Assembly: GCA_965263215.1 (NCBI GenBank)
Contig: OZ253663.1
Span: 620,001-684,000, forward strand
Direction: 5' to 3'
Origin: UBA1672 sp965263215
Lineage (GTDB): Bacteria; Pseudomonadota; Alphaproteobacteria; Micavibrionales; Micavibrionaceae
DNA: 64,000 nucleotides
The notes beneath the pieces were generated by a model. It was not told the DNA's origin, did no database searches, and worked only from the letters and a program-made list of their open reading frames with translations. Shown here piece after piece: positions 26,491 through 34,632 of this stretch. The translations under genes were made by a program, and so were the position numbers. The stretch's first letter is position 1, and each line of letters begins with the position of its first letter.

Positions 26491-26966
26491 AATTTGTTAA
26501 TATGGACATAACTACTGTTACAGGCCGAGCGGTAATCATTCATGGTGTAAATTGTCAAAGAAAGATGGGAAGCGGCGTCGCAAAGGCATTGTATGCAAGG
26601 TGGCCTCAGATAAAGGAAGAATATTTATCTCATAGTAGGGCGGATATGCATTTGGGAAAAATATCCTCAGTTCAAGTAAGTGAAACCCTTTATGTCATCA
26701 ATTGTTGGACACAGGATAAATATGGCTTTGATGGTGCGGCTTATGCCTCAGCGGATGCTATAGAGGAAGCCTTAAGGCATGCATTAGAGTTCTGTATACG
26801 AAAAGGAGTGTACAAGCTTTATTCACCTAAAATTGGCTCAGGGTTAGGAGGGTTAGACTGGAAAACCCAAGTGTTACCCATATTTGAAAAAGCGGAAGGG
26901 GAATTCCCTGATGTGGAAATAATAATTTGTGATTATTTACAGGAGGAGAAAAGCGATGAAAATTAA
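26487..26966 (+). CDS. Macrodomain protein (TARG1/Poa1-like ADP-ribose binding)
   Basis: 159 residues, a single macrodomain: VIIHGVNCQRKMGSGVAKALYARWP (ADP-ribose-binding loop 1), KISSVQVSETLYVINCWTQ and KLYSPKIGSGLGGLDW (loop 2). The closest recognisable relatives are small macrodomains such as TARG1/OARD1 and Poa1, which remove ADP-ribose from Glu or nucleic acid or dephosphorylate ADP-ribose-1''-phosphate. Overlaps prs by 4 bases and the NAMPT gene by 11, so it is in the same operon. Confidence 0.85.
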   Translation: MKFVNMDITTVTGRAVIIHGVNCQRKMGSGVAKALYARWPQIKEEYLSHSRADMHLGKISSVQVSETLYVINCWTQDKYGFDGAAYASADAIEEALRHALEFCIRKGVYKLYSPKIGSGLGGLDWKTQVLPIFEKAEGEFPDVEIIICDYLQEEKSDEN

Positions 26967-28470
26967 TCCTTTAACAGCCATAGACTTTTACAAAGCAGAC
27001 CACAGAAGCCAGTACCCGCCGGGTACGAGTGAGGTGTATTCAAACTTCACCCCACGGAGCGCGAAACATGCGAAGGTGCTGAGTGATTATGATCATAAAA
27101 TCGTGATGTTCGGTTTGCAGTATTTCATCAAGCATTTCTTGATGGATGTCTGGCAGGAAAACTTCTTCGATCTGCCGAAAGAGGAGGTCGTGAAAGCCTA
27201 TAAACGCCGCATGGATCATGCGTTGGGGCCTGATGCGTTCACTTTGGAGCATATCGAAGCTCTGCATGATCTTGGGTATTTGCCGATGAAGATCAAAGCA
27301 TTGCCCGAAGGTGCGCGCGTTCCCATAGGTGTGCCCGTTTTAACGGTTGTGAATACGCATCCTGATTTCTTCTGGCTTACGAATTATATCGAGAGCGTGA
27401 TTTCTTGTTATTTATGGAAGCCTATGACATCTGCGACAACGGCGTTTGAGTATAAACGCTTGTTAACGCAGTATGCTTTGAAAACAGGCACAGCATTAGA
27501 CTTTGTGCCGTTTCAGGCGCATGACTTTTCATTCCGTGGATTATCAGGGTTGCAAGATTCTATCTTAAGCGGCGCGGCGCATTTAACCTCTTTCTGGGGG
27601 ACGGATACTGTCCCAGCCATTGATGTGGTGGAGGATTATTACGGCGCGGATGCAGAAAAAGAGCCTGTTGGCTTCTCTGTTCCTGCAACCGAGCACTCTG
27701 TGATGTGTATGGGAATGCAAGATGGGGAGTTGGAAACGTTCCGCCGATTGATAGCGGAAACGTATCCAAGCGGCATTGTTTCAATTGTCTCTGATACGTG
27801 GGATTTCTGGAAGGTCGTGACAGAATATGTCCAGACCTTAAAAAGTGAAATCTTGGCTCGCGAAGGCAAACTTGTGATCCGCCCTGACAGTGGCGATCCC
27901 GTCAAAATCGTCTGCGGTGATCCTGAGGCTCCCGTCGGTACACCTGAATATAAAGGCGCGATTGAATGCCTGTGGGACGTGTTCGGCGGCACCGAAACGG
28001 ACACAGGGTATAAAATGCTCGATGCGCATATCGGCTTGATCTATGGGGACTCCATCTCTTTGGAGCGCGCCGAGGCGATTTTGACGGGGCTTGAGGCGAA
28101 AGGCTTTGCATCCGGCAATATTGTGTTTGGGGTCGGCTCATACACTTACCAATATGTGACCCGCGATAATTTCGGCTTTGCTATGAAAGCGACAAGCGGC
28201 GTTGTGAATGGAGGGAGAAGAGACATCTTCAAAGATCCGAAAACTGATAACGGCATCAAAAAATCTGCCAAAGGTTTGCTTCGGGTTGAGGAAGAGGGTG
28301 GCACTTATAAACTCTATGATCAGCAAAGTGAGGCGCAAGAGCAGCAAGGTGCGTTAGAAGTGGTCTATGAAGATGGTAAATTGATCAAAGACCAAAGCCT
28401 TGCCAAGATCAGGGCCAGATTAGATGACGCCTTAAACGGCACACTTAAAGAAACAGAAAGGGCGGCGTAA
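26956..28470 (+). CDS. nadV: Nicotinamide phosphoribosyltransferase (NAMPT/NadV; possibly Namat-like)
   Basis: 504 residues from ATG 26956, which has a near-perfect AGGAGGAG site; the frame from 26929 is not preferred. Family landmarks: HDFSFRGLSGLQDSILSGAAHLTSFWGTDT, SVPATEHSVM (active-site His), SIVSDTWDFW, IRPDSGDP and GVVNGGRRDIFKDPK. Joins nicotinamide to PRPP giving NMN; in the phage NARP1 pathway a homologue uses activated ADP-ribose and makes NAD+ directly. No NMN adenylyltransferase is encoded nearby, so which reaction applies is open. Confidence 0.93.
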   Translation: MKINPLTAIDFYKADHRSQYPPGTSEVYSNFTPRSAKHAKVLSDYDHKIVMFGLQYFIKHFLMDVWQENFFDLPKEEVVKAYKRRMDHALGPDAFTLEHIEALHDLGYLPMKIKALPEGARVPIGVPVLTVVNTHPDFFWLTNYIESVISCYLWKPMTSATTAFEYKRLLTQYALKTGTALDFVPFQAHDFSFRGLSGLQDSILSGAAHLTSFWGTDTVPAIDVVEDYYGADAEKEPVGFSVPATEHSVMCMGMQDGELETFRRLIAETYPSGIVSIVSDTWDFWKVVTEYVQTLKSEILAREGKLVIRPDSGDPVKIVCGDPEAPVGTPEYKGAIECLWDVFGGTETDTGYKMLDAHIGLIYGDSISLERAEAILTGLEAKGFASGNIVFGVGSYTYQYVTRDNFGFAMKATSGVVNGGRRDIFKDPKTDNGIKKSAKGLLRVEEEGGTYKLYDQQSEAQEQQGALEVVYEDGKLIKDQSLAKIRARLDDALNGTLKETERAA

Positions 28471-29219
28471 TGACCGACAAAGTCTATAAAACAGAAGCTG
28501 AGTTTCTAAAGGCCTATGACGCGCGTGCGTTTGATCGTCCGAATGTGTCCGTCGATACCGTGATTTTCACGGTGTCCGGCGGGGAGCTAAAGACATTAAT
28601 CATGAAGCGCGCGAACCATCCCGCTCAAGGGCAATGGAGCTTGGTCGGTGGTTTTATTGATGTCCATAATGATCGTGAGTTGGTCGATACTGCAAAGCGT
28701 AAGCTGGAAGAAAAAACGGGCGTAAAAACACCCTATCTGGAGCAGTTTTGTTCGTTCGGTGGGCGGGAACGTGATCCGCGCGGTTGGTCAGTGACGACAG
28801 TTTATTTCGCGTTGATTCCGTCTGAGGATATCGTTTTGCAGGCGGGGGAAGGGGCAACGGATATTAAGTGGTCTGTTGTGACAGATGGGAAAGTGAAAGA
28901 AAAGCTCGCCTTTGATCATGCGCAAATTCTGGAAGGTTGCACCGAACGTCTAAAGGGTAAGGTTCTTTATACGACGCTGCCTGTTCATCTAATGGCAGAG
29001 GAATTCACGCTTGCGGAATTACAGAAGGTTTATGAAATCATCATGGGCGGCAAGATGGATCATAAATCATTCCGCCGCAGGATTCTCGGGGCGGATATTT
29101 TGGAGGAAACAGGCAAGATGAAGGAAACAGGCCGCCGCCCGGCAATGCTGTACCGTCAAAAGGAAACGGAAGGCACGCATTTCTTTGTCAGGAATATAGA
29201 AGGGGCTCATCGTGGTTAA
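28470..29219 (+). CDS. NrtR-like Nudix-family transcriptional regulator
   Basis: 249 residues: an N-terminal Nudix-fold domain and a C-terminal winged-helix segment (TLAELQKVYEIIMGGKMDHKSFRRRIL, about 178-204). The Nudix box region GGFIDVHNDRELVDTAKRKL then EEKTGV lacks catalytic glutamates expected by REUxEExGU (Lys in place of Glu at two positions), as in NrtR repressors that bind ADP-ribose or related ligands instead of hydrolysing them. One-base overlap with nadV (TAATG). Probable controller of the operators at 25619-25662. Confidence 0.82.
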   Translation: MTDKVYKTEAEFLKAYDARAFDRPNVSVDTVIFTVSGGELKTLIMKRANHPAQGQWSLVGGFIDVHNDRELVDTAKRKLEEKTGVKTPYLEQFCSFGGRERDPRGWSVTTVYFALIPSEDIVLQAGEGATDIKWSVVTDGKVKEKLAFDHAQILEGCTERLKGKVLYTTLPVHLMAEEFTLAELQKVYEIIMGGKMDHKSFRRRILGADILEETGKMKETGRRPAMLYRQKETEGTHFFVRNIEGAHRG

Positions 29220-29769
29220 TCAAATTAAAGATACGCAAAGCCTTCTGCGTTTTATAAATGCCGAAAATAAAGTAAAATATGTATTTTTTTGGGGGCATAA
29301 AGAAGCAGGTGAAGCTGTGACCAAAGCTTGTCTAAGTCAGTGGTATAGTGCGTTGTTTGAATATGAAGGCCATGTCTACAAAACAGCAGAACATTTCATG
29401 ATGGTTGAAAAAGCAAAGCTGTTTAATGATTTGGAAAAAGTTCAGGAGATGTTAGATGCTGACGATCCGGGGAAGGTCAAGAGCATTGGGCGTTCGGTGC
29501 GCAACTTCAATCAAGCGATCTGGGATGAGAGTAAAATTGAAATAGCCATACGCGGGAATTTTGAGAAATTTAAACAGAATGAAAAGCTCGGAGAATTTCT
29601 CGTAAATACGAAAGAGAGGATTTTGGTTGAAGCCAGTCCTGTCGATAAAATATGGGGTGTGGGTTTAGAGGCGAAAGACCCACTTATAGAAAATCCTGCT
29701 CATTGGCTTGGGCAAAATTTATTGGGGTTTTCTCTGATGCAGGTTCGGCGCAGACTAAGTTCCTGTTGA
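29212..29769 (+). CDS. NADAR (YbiA/DUF1768) family protein, putative ADP-ribosyl glycosidase
   Basis: 185 residues from GTG 29212 with AAGGGG upstream, overlapping the regulator gene by 8 bases. The NADAR core is clear: YVFFWGHKE, CLSQWYSALFEYEGHVYKTAEHFMMVEKAKLF, KVKSIGRSVRNFNQAIWDE and VEASPVDKIWGVGL. NADAR proteins were proposed from genome context to act on NAD/ADP-ribose derivatives, and members remove ADP-ribose from guanine in nucleic acid. Its end overlaps convergent rtcR by 15 bases. Confidence 0.85.
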   Translation: MVNQIKDTQSLLRFINAENKVKYVFFWGHKEAGEAVTKACLSQWYSALFEYEGHVYKTAEHFMMVEKAKLFNDLEKVQEMLDADDPGKVKSIGRSVRNFNQAIWDESKIEIAIRGNFEKFKQNEKLGEFLVNTKERILVEASPVDKIWGVGLEAKDPLIENPAHWLGQNLLGFSLMQVRRRLSSC

Positions 29770-31353
29770 ATTTTGTATCTTTGTCCAACTCAGGTTAAAG
29801 CGTTGCAGGTATTTGCTTAAACGGTCGGCGTCGTTGCTGGTTTTTTTCTGTTCTCGGCTGTTTGCAAAAAGTTTTCGGCCTGCTGCACTTAGGGATTTTT
29901 CTGATAAGCAGGCTTCGATAACGGTTGCCAGTTGTGCCTGATCAAATAAATCAATTTGGGCGATCTCTTTAGGGGGTAAGGCATGATGCAGCATTTGCAT
30001 GCTGTCATTTTGCGCTTTCGCATTCCATAGCATTTCCAAGCGTTCTATTTCCGCCGTAACTTCGGGGGCGCGAATGCGTCCGCCTTCGCATAGGGTTGCC
30101 ATGCGGTTTATGGATGCGGATAGGTCGCGGAAGTTTGCGCTCCATGATGCTTTGTTTGATAGAGCGAATTTCAAGTATTTATCCCGCGCCTCTTTGTTGA
30201 AGCTGGTGTTCTGGTTATTGTCTTCGGTAAATTTTCGCAGTTCATAGTCGATGTTTGGTTCAATGTCTTCACGGCGGTCTTTAAGGCCGGGAAGGTGGAA
30301 CGTCCAGAGATTGAGGCGCGCGAGCAGATCTTCCCTGAAATTTCCATTGGCAACTTCTTGTGATAAATTGCGGTTTGTTCCTGCCAAGAGTTGAAAGTCG
30401 CTTTCGCTTTCCTTGTCCGAACCAACGGGGAGGAAGCGTTTTTCTTCGATAGCACGCAGGATCATGGCTTGTTCGTCCAGTCCTAATTCCCCGATTTCAT
30501 CCAGAAACAGAACGCCTTTATTGGCGGTGGCGAGCAGGCCTGCGCGGTCACTCACTGCGCCCGTAAAGGCGCCGCGCTTATGTCCGAACAGGGTGGACAT
30601 GGCATTATCACCTTTTAAGGTGGCGCAGTTGATTTCCACAAATTGACCGTTTGCTTGGTGACGTAGTTTTTTAAGTTCGTATATACGCCGTGCAAGTTGT
30701 GATTTACCCGCGCCCGTCGGCCCCATCAATAGAACGGGTGATTTTGTCCTGATCACTACCTTTTCAATTTGGTCGATCATGTCGTTAAACGGTTTGTTGC
30801 GTGTGACAATGCCTGATTTTAAGAACGATGTCGCTTCTTCATGTTCAATCTGAAAACGCTGGGCAAGTTGGTCGTATTTTGACAGGTCAAGATCAATAAT
30901 GGTGTAGCTGCCTGTGCCGTCTTTTTTCTCTTTACGTGCGGGCGAGGATTGCAGGAGTTTTGCAGGGAAATAGCGCGCCTCGGTGAGTAGGAACATACAA
31001 ATTTGCGCGACGTGCGTTCCTGTTGTGATGTGCATGTAATAATCTTCATGCTCAAGATCAAATTCATAGCCATTGGCAAAGTCGTGCAGGGTGCTGTAAA
31101 CCTCTTCGAAGTCCCAGGGGTTGCTTAGGTTGATGTTATGAAAAATAACCTCGGTTTCGGGGGATATTTGTTTGATATCTTCCTTAATTTGATTAGCGAG
31201 TTTTTTATCACGATCACTGATCAAAAGCTCGAAACGCTTAACCAGCATATCTTCATGTTGGCACAGGCTGACCGTTGGCCGCCATTTTTGCCATCTTTTT
31301 TCGCTTTTCCCGCCGACATCCAAAACGGAGCCTAAGAAACCTATAATAACCAT
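29755..31353 (-). CDS. rtcR: Sigma-54-dependent activator RtcR (CARF-AAA+-HTH)
   Basis: 532 residues. The N-terminal about 185 residues (LLISDRDKKLANQIKEDI, MHITTGTHVAQICMFLLTEARY) form the CARF-like sensor that responds to RNA ends with 2',3'-cyclic phosphate. The AAA+ domain has Walker A GPTGAGKS (211-218), the sigma-54 contact loop GAFTGA (261-266) and Walker B VLFLDEIGE. A C-terminal HTH region follows. It is divergent from rtcB, whose promoter has the matching -24/-12 element. Confidence 0.93.
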   Translation of the reverse strand: MVIIGFLGSVLDVGGKSEKRWQKWRPTVSLCQHEDMLVKRFELLISDRDKKLANQIKEDIKQISPETEVIFHNINLSNPWDFEEVYSTLHDFANGYEFDLEHEDYYMHITTGTHVAQICMFLLTEARYFPAKLLQSSPARKEKKDGTGSYTIIDLDLSKYDQLAQRFQIEHEEATSFLKSGIVTRNKPFNDMIDQIEKVVIRTKSPVLLMGPTGAGKSQLARRIYELKKLRHQANGQFVEINCATLKGDNAMSTLFGHKRGAFTGAVSDRAGLLATANKGVLFLDEIGELGLDEQAMILRAIEEKRFLPVGSDKESESDFQLLAGTNRNLSQEVANGNFREDLLARLNLWTFHLPGLKDRREDIEPNIDYELRKFTEDNNQNTSFNKEARDKYLKFALSNKASWSANFRDLSASINRMATLCEGGRIRAPEVTAEIERLEMLWNAKAQNDSMQMLHHALPPKEIAQIDLFDQAQLATVIEACLSEKSLSAAGRKLFANSREQKKTSNDADRLSKYLQRFNLSWTKIQNSTGT

Positions 31354-31492
31354 TTTTTGTATATCAATAATTATAAAAACTTAGATAATATTATAAATTA
31401 TATAATTTTAATTTGAAAGATGTTTTTGGTGATATTTAAAAATATTGTTTTATATCAGTGTTTTATAAATTTATTTTTGAGTTTTTTAAAAC

Positions 31493-31508
31493 TGGCACAC
31501 CCGTTGCT
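31493..31508 (+). promoter_or_regulatory. Sigma-54 (-24/-12) promoter of the rtc operon
   Basis: TGGCACACCCGTTGCT is an essentially perfect TGGCAC-N5-TTGC(A/T) element, 38 bases before the rtcB ATG. The upstream 31354-31490 is very A+T-rich and is where RtcR would be expected to bind; I could not define its sites. No sigma-70 promoter is obvious. Confidence 0.85.
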
Positions 31509-31545
31509 ATAACAATAAGCAGAAAATAATTTAGGAGTAAGAAAA

Positions 31546-32769
31546 ATGACTACTGAAACTTATGAAGTGATTGGCGGAAAGGCCGGCCCTATTAAAATGT
31601 GGACTAAAGGCGTGCCTGTAGATGAGAAAGCAAAAGAGCAACTCATGAAAACAGCGCAAATGCCATTTATTCATAAGTGGCTTGCGGTGATGCCGGATGT
31701 GCATGTTGGGAAAGGCTCAACAATCGGAAGTGTTATTCCGACTAAGGGGGCGATAATTCCCGCGGCCGTTGGGGTTGATATCGGGTGCGGAATGATGGCG
31801 GCGAGAACGTCACTGACTGCGGAAGATTTGCCAGAGAATTTGTTTGAATTGCGCTGCGCGATTGAGTCGGCTGTACCGCACGGACGCTCTGTCGGACGTA
31901 ATAGGAGAGATAAAGGCTCTTGGGGAGAAGTCCCTGAAAAAACTGCGATGGCTTGGAAAAACCTTGAACGGAATTTCAAGCGCATCACAGAAGTTACGCC
32001 GAAATTGAAGAACACGAACAATATTGTTCACTTGGGTACATTGGGAACCGGAAACCATTTCGTTGAAATGTGTCTCGACGAGGATGATCGAGTGTGGATT
32101 ATGTTGCATTCCGGTTCCCGCGGTGTCGGCAATGCGATTGGTACGCACTTTATTGAGCTTGCCAAGAAAGATATGCAGCGCTGGATGATTAACTTGCCTG
32201 ATAAGGACTTGGCATATTTTCCGGAAGGAACGGATCATTTTGATGATTATGTTTTTGCTGTGGAATGGGCTCAGGACTTTGCGCGTACTAATCGTGAGAT
32301 TATGATGGCGCATACAATCGAAGCTGTGCGAAAGGTGATTACAAAGCCTTTCGATGCGGAAGTTGAGGCGATAAATTGTCACCATAACTATGTGACCAAG
32401 GAAAACCATTACGGAGAGAATATCTTCGTGACCCGAAAAGGTGCAGTGCGTGCCCGAAAGGGGGATATGGGCATTATTCCGGGAAGCATGGGCGCGAAGT
32501 CTTACATCGTGCGCGGTCTTGGGAATGAAGAGAGCTTTTGTAGCTGTTCGCATGGTGCGGGGCGCGTGATGTCCCGTACCGAAGCCAAGAAGCGCGTGTC
32601 GATTGAGGAACATATCGAAGCCGTTAAGGGCGTGGAATGCCGAACCGATGCCGATGTGGTGGATGAAACACCATCTGCGTACAAAGACATCGATAAGGTG
32701 ATGGAAGCGCAAAAAGACCTTGTAGAGGTCGTATACATCTTGAAACAGGTGCTGTGTGTGAAGGGATGA
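31546..32769 (+). CDS. rtcB: RNA-splicing ligase RtcB
   Basis: 407 residues. GTP- and Mn2+-dependent ligase joining 2',3'-cyclic phosphate or 3'-phosphate ends to 5'-OH ends. Metal and guanylylation motifs are intact: GVDIGCGM (metal Cys, about 76-83), LGTGNHFVEM, HSGSRGVGN, INCHHNYVTKENHYG, RKGAVRARKGDMGIIPGSMG and SCSHGAGRVMSR (guanylated His). First gene after the sigma-54 promoter; an AGGAGTAAG site precedes the ATG. Confidence 0.96.
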   Translation: MTTETYEVIGGKAGPIKMWTKGVPVDEKAKEQLMKTAQMPFIHKWLAVMPDVHVGKGSTIGSVIPTKGAIIPAAVGVDIGCGMMAARTSLTAEDLPENLFELRCAIESAVPHGRSVGRNRRDKGSWGEVPEKTAMAWKNLERNFKRITEVTPKLKNTNNIVHLGTLGTGNHFVEMCLDEDDRVWIMLHSGSRGVGNAIGTHFIELAKKDMQRWMINLPDKDLAYFPEGTDHFDDYVFAVEWAQDFARTNREIMMAHTIEAVRKVITKPFDAEVEAINCHHNYVTKENHYGENIFVTRKGAVRARKGDMGIIPGSMGAKSYIVRGLGNEESFCSCSHGAGRVMSRTEAKKRVSIEEHIEAVKGVECRTDADVVDETPSAYKDIDKVMEAQKDLVEVVYILKQVLCVKG

Positions 32770-32813
32770 AAATCCCTTCCGCAAATCTAAAACAGATAAA
32801 TGAGGATAAGATC

Positions 32814-33365
32814 ATGGCTAGACATAGAATAGGTGATCAGGAAATTAAGGAGCAGATTCAGGAATACCGTAATAAGGCATTACCTGAAGAGGCTTTATAC
32901 CCTGAGCTTACTAAGGACTTGGCTGCGGATTTGCGCATCATTAGGGATATGAGTGAATTGCAGCATACTTGCTATATTGAAATTTGTTCTGAAACAAAGA
33001 AGGAGAAGTCTTGCTGGAATAAAGGGGCGTTATATTTCACGATCGATGGCTTTGAATATTTAGAGCCAATAATCAAGGATGTTGACCCTGATTATTCGCA
33101 ATATTCGTTCCAGTGTTTGGGGCGTGAGGATTGGCTTAAGATTGTTGAAAAAATGCGTAACTTATCTCACGCGTTGAGATCGGCAGAGCATAAAGATGAT
33201 CTGGGTGGTTATGCGCAGCAGTTTTTCTACTACAGGCAGTTAAATCCTTTTGATGTGGCGTTTGATTTTACCAAAACAAAATTGAAGGCGTTCATTGGTG
33301 ATGTCATTGAGGCTTTGGAAACAGAATTAAAAGAAAACGATAAAATTTATATTTTAGGATTATGA
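32814..33365 (+). CDS. Unknown protein encoded between rtcB and rtcA
   Basis: 183 residues from ATG 32814 (GAGGATAAG upstream; an in-frame start at 32754 would overlap rtcB). No signal peptide or membrane segment; sequence mixed helical, with CYIEICSETKKEKSCWNKGALYF in the middle. It does not resemble archease, the usual RtcB cofactor. Spacing (44 bases after rtcB, 3 bases before rtcA) places it firmly in the RNA-repair operon. I do not recognise a family. Confidence 0.75.
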   Translation: MARHRIGDQEIKEQIQEYRNKALPEEALYPELTKDLAADLRIIRDMSELQHTCYIEICSETKKEKSCWNKGALYFTIDGFEYLEPIIKDVDPDYSQYSFQCLGREDWLKIVEKMRNLSHALRSAEHKDDLGGYAQQFFYYRQLNPFDVAFDFTKTKLKAFIGDVIEALETELKENDKIYILGL

Positions 33366-33368
33366 GTA

Positions 33369-34454
33369 ATGGATAACAGAATTTATATAGACGGATCTTT
33401 CGGAGAAGGCGGCGGGCAAATATTACGCTCATCCCTTTCCTTGTCGATGATAACCGGGATTCCGTTTGAGATGAAAAACATACGCGCAGGGCGACAAAAA
33501 CCGGGTTTAATGCGTCAGCATTTAACATGCGTTAAGGCCGCCGCAGAAATCTGCGATGCGCAAATCATCGGGGCGGAGATCGGATCAAAGGATTTGTTCT
33601 TTAACCCGGGTGTGATCAAAGGCGGCGATTATACATTTGCGATCGGGACAGCCGGAAGCGCGATGTTGGTCGCGCAAACCGTGTTACCTGCGTTGTTGAT
33701 GGCGGATGAAAAATCGTCTGTAACGTTGCGTGGTGGTACGCACAATATGAATGCTCCGCCTTATGATTTTATTGAGCAGGGTTTTGTGCCAGTTTTGAAA
33801 AAAATGGGGGTTCGCATCGACTGTGCGATAGAAAAATACGGGTTTCATCCGACAGGTGGCGGAGAGGTCGTGTTTAATGTTGCGCCGTTGGTTCAGCTTA
33901 AGGAGGTCACATTGATGGAGCGAAAGGGTAAGTCATATCGATCTGCCGAAGCTTTGGTGGCGAACCTGCCTGCAGACATTGCGAAGCGTGAGCTTGCCAA
34001 AATTGGTGAAATGATGGATTGGGATGAAAAACGCCTGAGCGTGCGTCAGGTCAAAGGTGTCACAAGCTCTGGCAATGTTGTCTTTATCAAGATCGGTCAT
34101 GGCGATGTTACTGAAATAGTCACAAGCTTTGGCAAGGTTGGCTTGAAGTCTGAAAAGGTGGCGGAGCAGGCTTGTAAAAAGGCTCAGGCATTTTTAGCAA
34201 GTGATGCGGTTGTCGGTGAATATTTGGCGGATCAGATATTGCTGCCGATGGCTTTGGCTGGTGCAGGGAAATTTAAAACTGTCAGGCCGAGCTTGCACAC
34301 CAAAACCAATATTGAGGTCATTCAAAAGTTTTTACCGTGTGACATCGATATGGAAGAGGTAAATGACAATTTATGTGTGATTTCTTTTGATGGGGAGGCG
34401 TTTGTAAATGAGCCTTTGAAAAAGAAATTGGAAAAGAACAAGAAAAGGAATTGA
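33369..34454 (+). CDS. rtcA: RNA 3'-terminal phosphate cyclase
   Basis: 361 residues. ATP-dependent conversion of RNA 3'-phosphate to 2',3'-cyclic phosphate, a substrate type for RtcB. Signature segments: IDGSFGEGGGQILRSSLSLS, RAGRQKPGLMRQHLTCVKAA, RGGTHNMNAPPYDFIEQ, HPTGGGEVVF and the region of the adenylated His, SLHTKTNIEVI. Full length for the family. Only three bases separate it from the preceding unknown gene. Confidence 0.95.
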   Translation: MDNRIYIDGSFGEGGGQILRSSLSLSMITGIPFEMKNIRAGRQKPGLMRQHLTCVKAAAEICDAQIIGAEIGSKDLFFNPGVIKGGDYTFAIGTAGSAMLVAQTVLPALLMADEKSSVTLRGGTHNMNAPPYDFIEQGFVPVLKKMGVRIDCAIEKYGFHPTGGGEVVFNVAPLVQLKEVTLMERKGKSYRSAEALVANLPADIAKRELAKIGEMMDWDEKRLSVRQVKGVTSSGNVVFIKIGHGDVTEIVTSFGKVGLKSEKVAEQACKKAQAFLASDAVVGEYLADQILLPMALAGAGKFKTVRPSLHTKTNIEVIQKFLPCDIDMEEVNDNLCVISFDGEAFVNEPLKKKLEKNKKRN

Positions 34455-34492
34455 ATTTGAATATTGAGGCTATGGCGTATCCTTCCTTCTAT

Positions 34493-34525
34493 AGCAACCC
34501 ACTGTTAATGGCATTTAGGGTTGCT
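34493..34525. repeat. Inverted repeat downstream of rtcA
   Basis: AGCAACCC (34493-34500) and GGGTTGCT (34518-34525) form an 8-bp perfect stem around a 17-base loop, 38 bases after the rtcA stop. No U-tract follows. It could be a weak or Rho-assisted end of the rtc transcript. Confidence 0.3.
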
Positions 34526-34604
34526 GAAGAATATTGATCACCTTGGTTATGCCTTATCACAAGAATTGGCCAAGCGTTTAAGTACGCTCGAAGAAGCCGC
34601 TTAT

Positions 34605-34632
34605 AAAAAAGCCCGCCTAAACGGTGGCGGGC
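34605..34632 (-). terminator. Intrinsic terminator of the J-domain-like gene
   Basis: On the minus strand GCCCGCC-ACCGTTTA-GGCGGGC is followed by TTTTTT. The 5' arm of the stem lies inside the last codons of the gene ending at 34617, so the terminator overlaps the stop. Confidence 0.75.

Noticed and set aside
31810..32784. 324-codon ORF antisense to rtcB
   Set aside because: Long but fully antisense to a highly conserved rtcB with intact motifs; His/Arg-rich composition is typical of a shadow frame.
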